Source of the DNA: Leptotrichia hongkongensis
GTDB taxonomy: Bacteria > Fusobacteriota > Fusobacteriia > Fusobacteriales > Leptotrichiaceae
Assembly: GCF_007990635.1 (NCBI RefSeq)
Contig: NZ_AP019846.1
Coordinates: 930,001 to 994,000, forward strand
Direction: 5' to 3'
Length of the DNA: 64,000 bases
Part shown: positions 63,620-64,000 of the stretch, piece after piece
Numbering within the stretch: position 1 is the first letter of the stretch
How the letters are laid out: every line of letters starts with the position of its first letter
Program-made: the position numbers and the translations under genes
Notes under the pieces: model-generated
The model's input: the letters and a program-made list of their open reading frames with translations, nothing else
What the model was told of the DNA's origin: nothing
Database searches by the model: none

Positions 63620-63655
63620 TGTTTTAAAAAATTAAAAGGAAGAGTAGGTAATTAA
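63620..63655 (+). pseudogene. Tail remnant like the end of the 57831-58826 frame
   Basis: The bases read LKKLKGRVGN-stop, matching LKKLRERVGN-stop at 58826, and a lipoprotein ATG follows in both places. Everything upstream of the tail is unrelated, so only the junction was kept here. A tiny frame at 63580-63636 overlaps it out of phase and is probably chance. Confidence 0.6.
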
Positions 63656-63656
63656 T

Positions 63657-64000
63657 ATGAGAAAGACAAAGTATTTTATTATGGCATTTATCTTTTTATT
63701 GTTTCTAAATTCATGCGGTTATTTTAAGTATGCTTATGATCAAATGACATTTGAAGCAAATGAACGATCAATAGCTAAAACGTTGCAGGAAAAAGATAAA
63801 ATTGATGCTATTAATAATCCCAAATATAGGAATGACATAGAGAATGTATTAATTGATATAGAAAAAAGAAAATCATCAAGTAAAATTATCTTTGAAGATT
63901 TAGAATTAAAAGTACCTGAAGGCGTTAATCTAAAAAGTGAAACATTTATAGATGAAAAAACAGGATATGGACTTCCATTAAGAATATATAGTTTAGATAA
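63657..64000 (+). CDS. Lipoprotein, 3' end outside window
   Basis: An open frame of 114 codons reaches the window end. It has a signal peptide with lipobox LNSC (cysteine at 20), then a charged region (SIAKTLQEKDKIDAINNPKYR) and EDLELKVPEGVNLKSETF. Like the lipoprotein at 58828 it starts just after a VGN-stop tail, so it may be another orphan partner gene of the same cassette type. No family is recognised. Confidence 0.7.
   Translation, partial: MRKTKYFIMAFIFLLFLNSCGYFKYAYDQMTFEANERSIAKTLQEKDKIDAINNPKYRNDIENVLIDIEKRKSSSKIIFEDLELKVPEGVNLKSETFIDEKTGYGLPLRIYSLD

Noticed and set aside
63580-63636. An 18-residue small gene MYRKRLKRT...
   Set aside because: It has a weak ribosome site and overlaps the cassette-tail remnant out of frame; probably chance.
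1-64000. CRISPR arrays and tRNA genes
   Set aside because: No regularly spaced direct repeats with spacers and no convincing tRNA cloverleaf were seen on either strand by eye; a covariance search could still reveal a tRNA.

Overview
The window is AT-rich, densely coding bacterial chromosome. The gene families and codon use, together with the lysine-biosynthesis, lipoprotein and PepSY genes, point to the phylum Fusobacteriota, most likely Leptotrichia or a close relative. This is inference from gene content; no intact rRNA gene is present to confirm it.

Layout. 1-1.65 kb: the tail of an unknown gene and a frameshifted MATE exporter. 1.75-6.6 kb: a lysine-riboswitch operon, lysA-lysC-dapF-dapA. 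7-15.3 kb: M18 aminopeptidase, a split ChrA transporter, Sel1 and TPR proteins, a TtcA-like enzyme, treC and a CinA N-domain protein. 15.4-20.2 kb: pnp with a long leader hairpin, pgsA-yggT, an HtrA protease and a PAP2 remnant. 20.3-24.2 kb: a GntR regulator, a two-component pair and two PepSY proteins. 25-28.6 kb: ROK glucokinase, trpS and a frameshifted CPBP protein. 28.8-35.3 kb (minus): gamma-carbonic anhydrase, trmD, rimM, dhaM, an RNA methyltransferase, an O-antigen-ligase-like protein and a U32 peptidase. 35.4-37.5 kb (minus): metQ-metI-metN.

37.5-43.7 kb is the most accessory-looking block. A three-gene cassette encodes a WYL regulator, a protein with a glycine-zipper membrane tail, and an AAA+ ATPase fused to a formylglycine-enzyme-like (FGE) domain. 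It is followed by a stray 23S rRNA fragment. Next comes a promoter, two ~41-46 nt repeats, a terminator and a PemK/MazF-like gene, which is the layout of a type III toxin-antitoxin locus. I regard these two units as the best candidates for an undescribed system.

44-57 kb returns to housekeeping genes: infC (with an ATA start), rpmI, rplT, hpt, ksgA, a second TtcA-like gene, khpA, a thioesterase, rpiB, a HIT protein, a frameshifted DKNYY-repeat protein, a SpoU methyltransferase, a DinD-like BRO protein, a TfoX-N protein, nfo and a nitroreductase. 57-60 kb carries lipoproteins, an orphan secreted-protein tail and IS3 remnants. 60-64 kb has gltX, an AI-2E family exporter and a lipoprotein cut by the window end.

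Two themes cut across the window. First, four copies of a structured intergenic element share a conserved loop sequence, and in two of them stem sequence differs while pairing is kept. Second, four genes appear broken or joined at short A or T runs, which means either slippage or assembly error.
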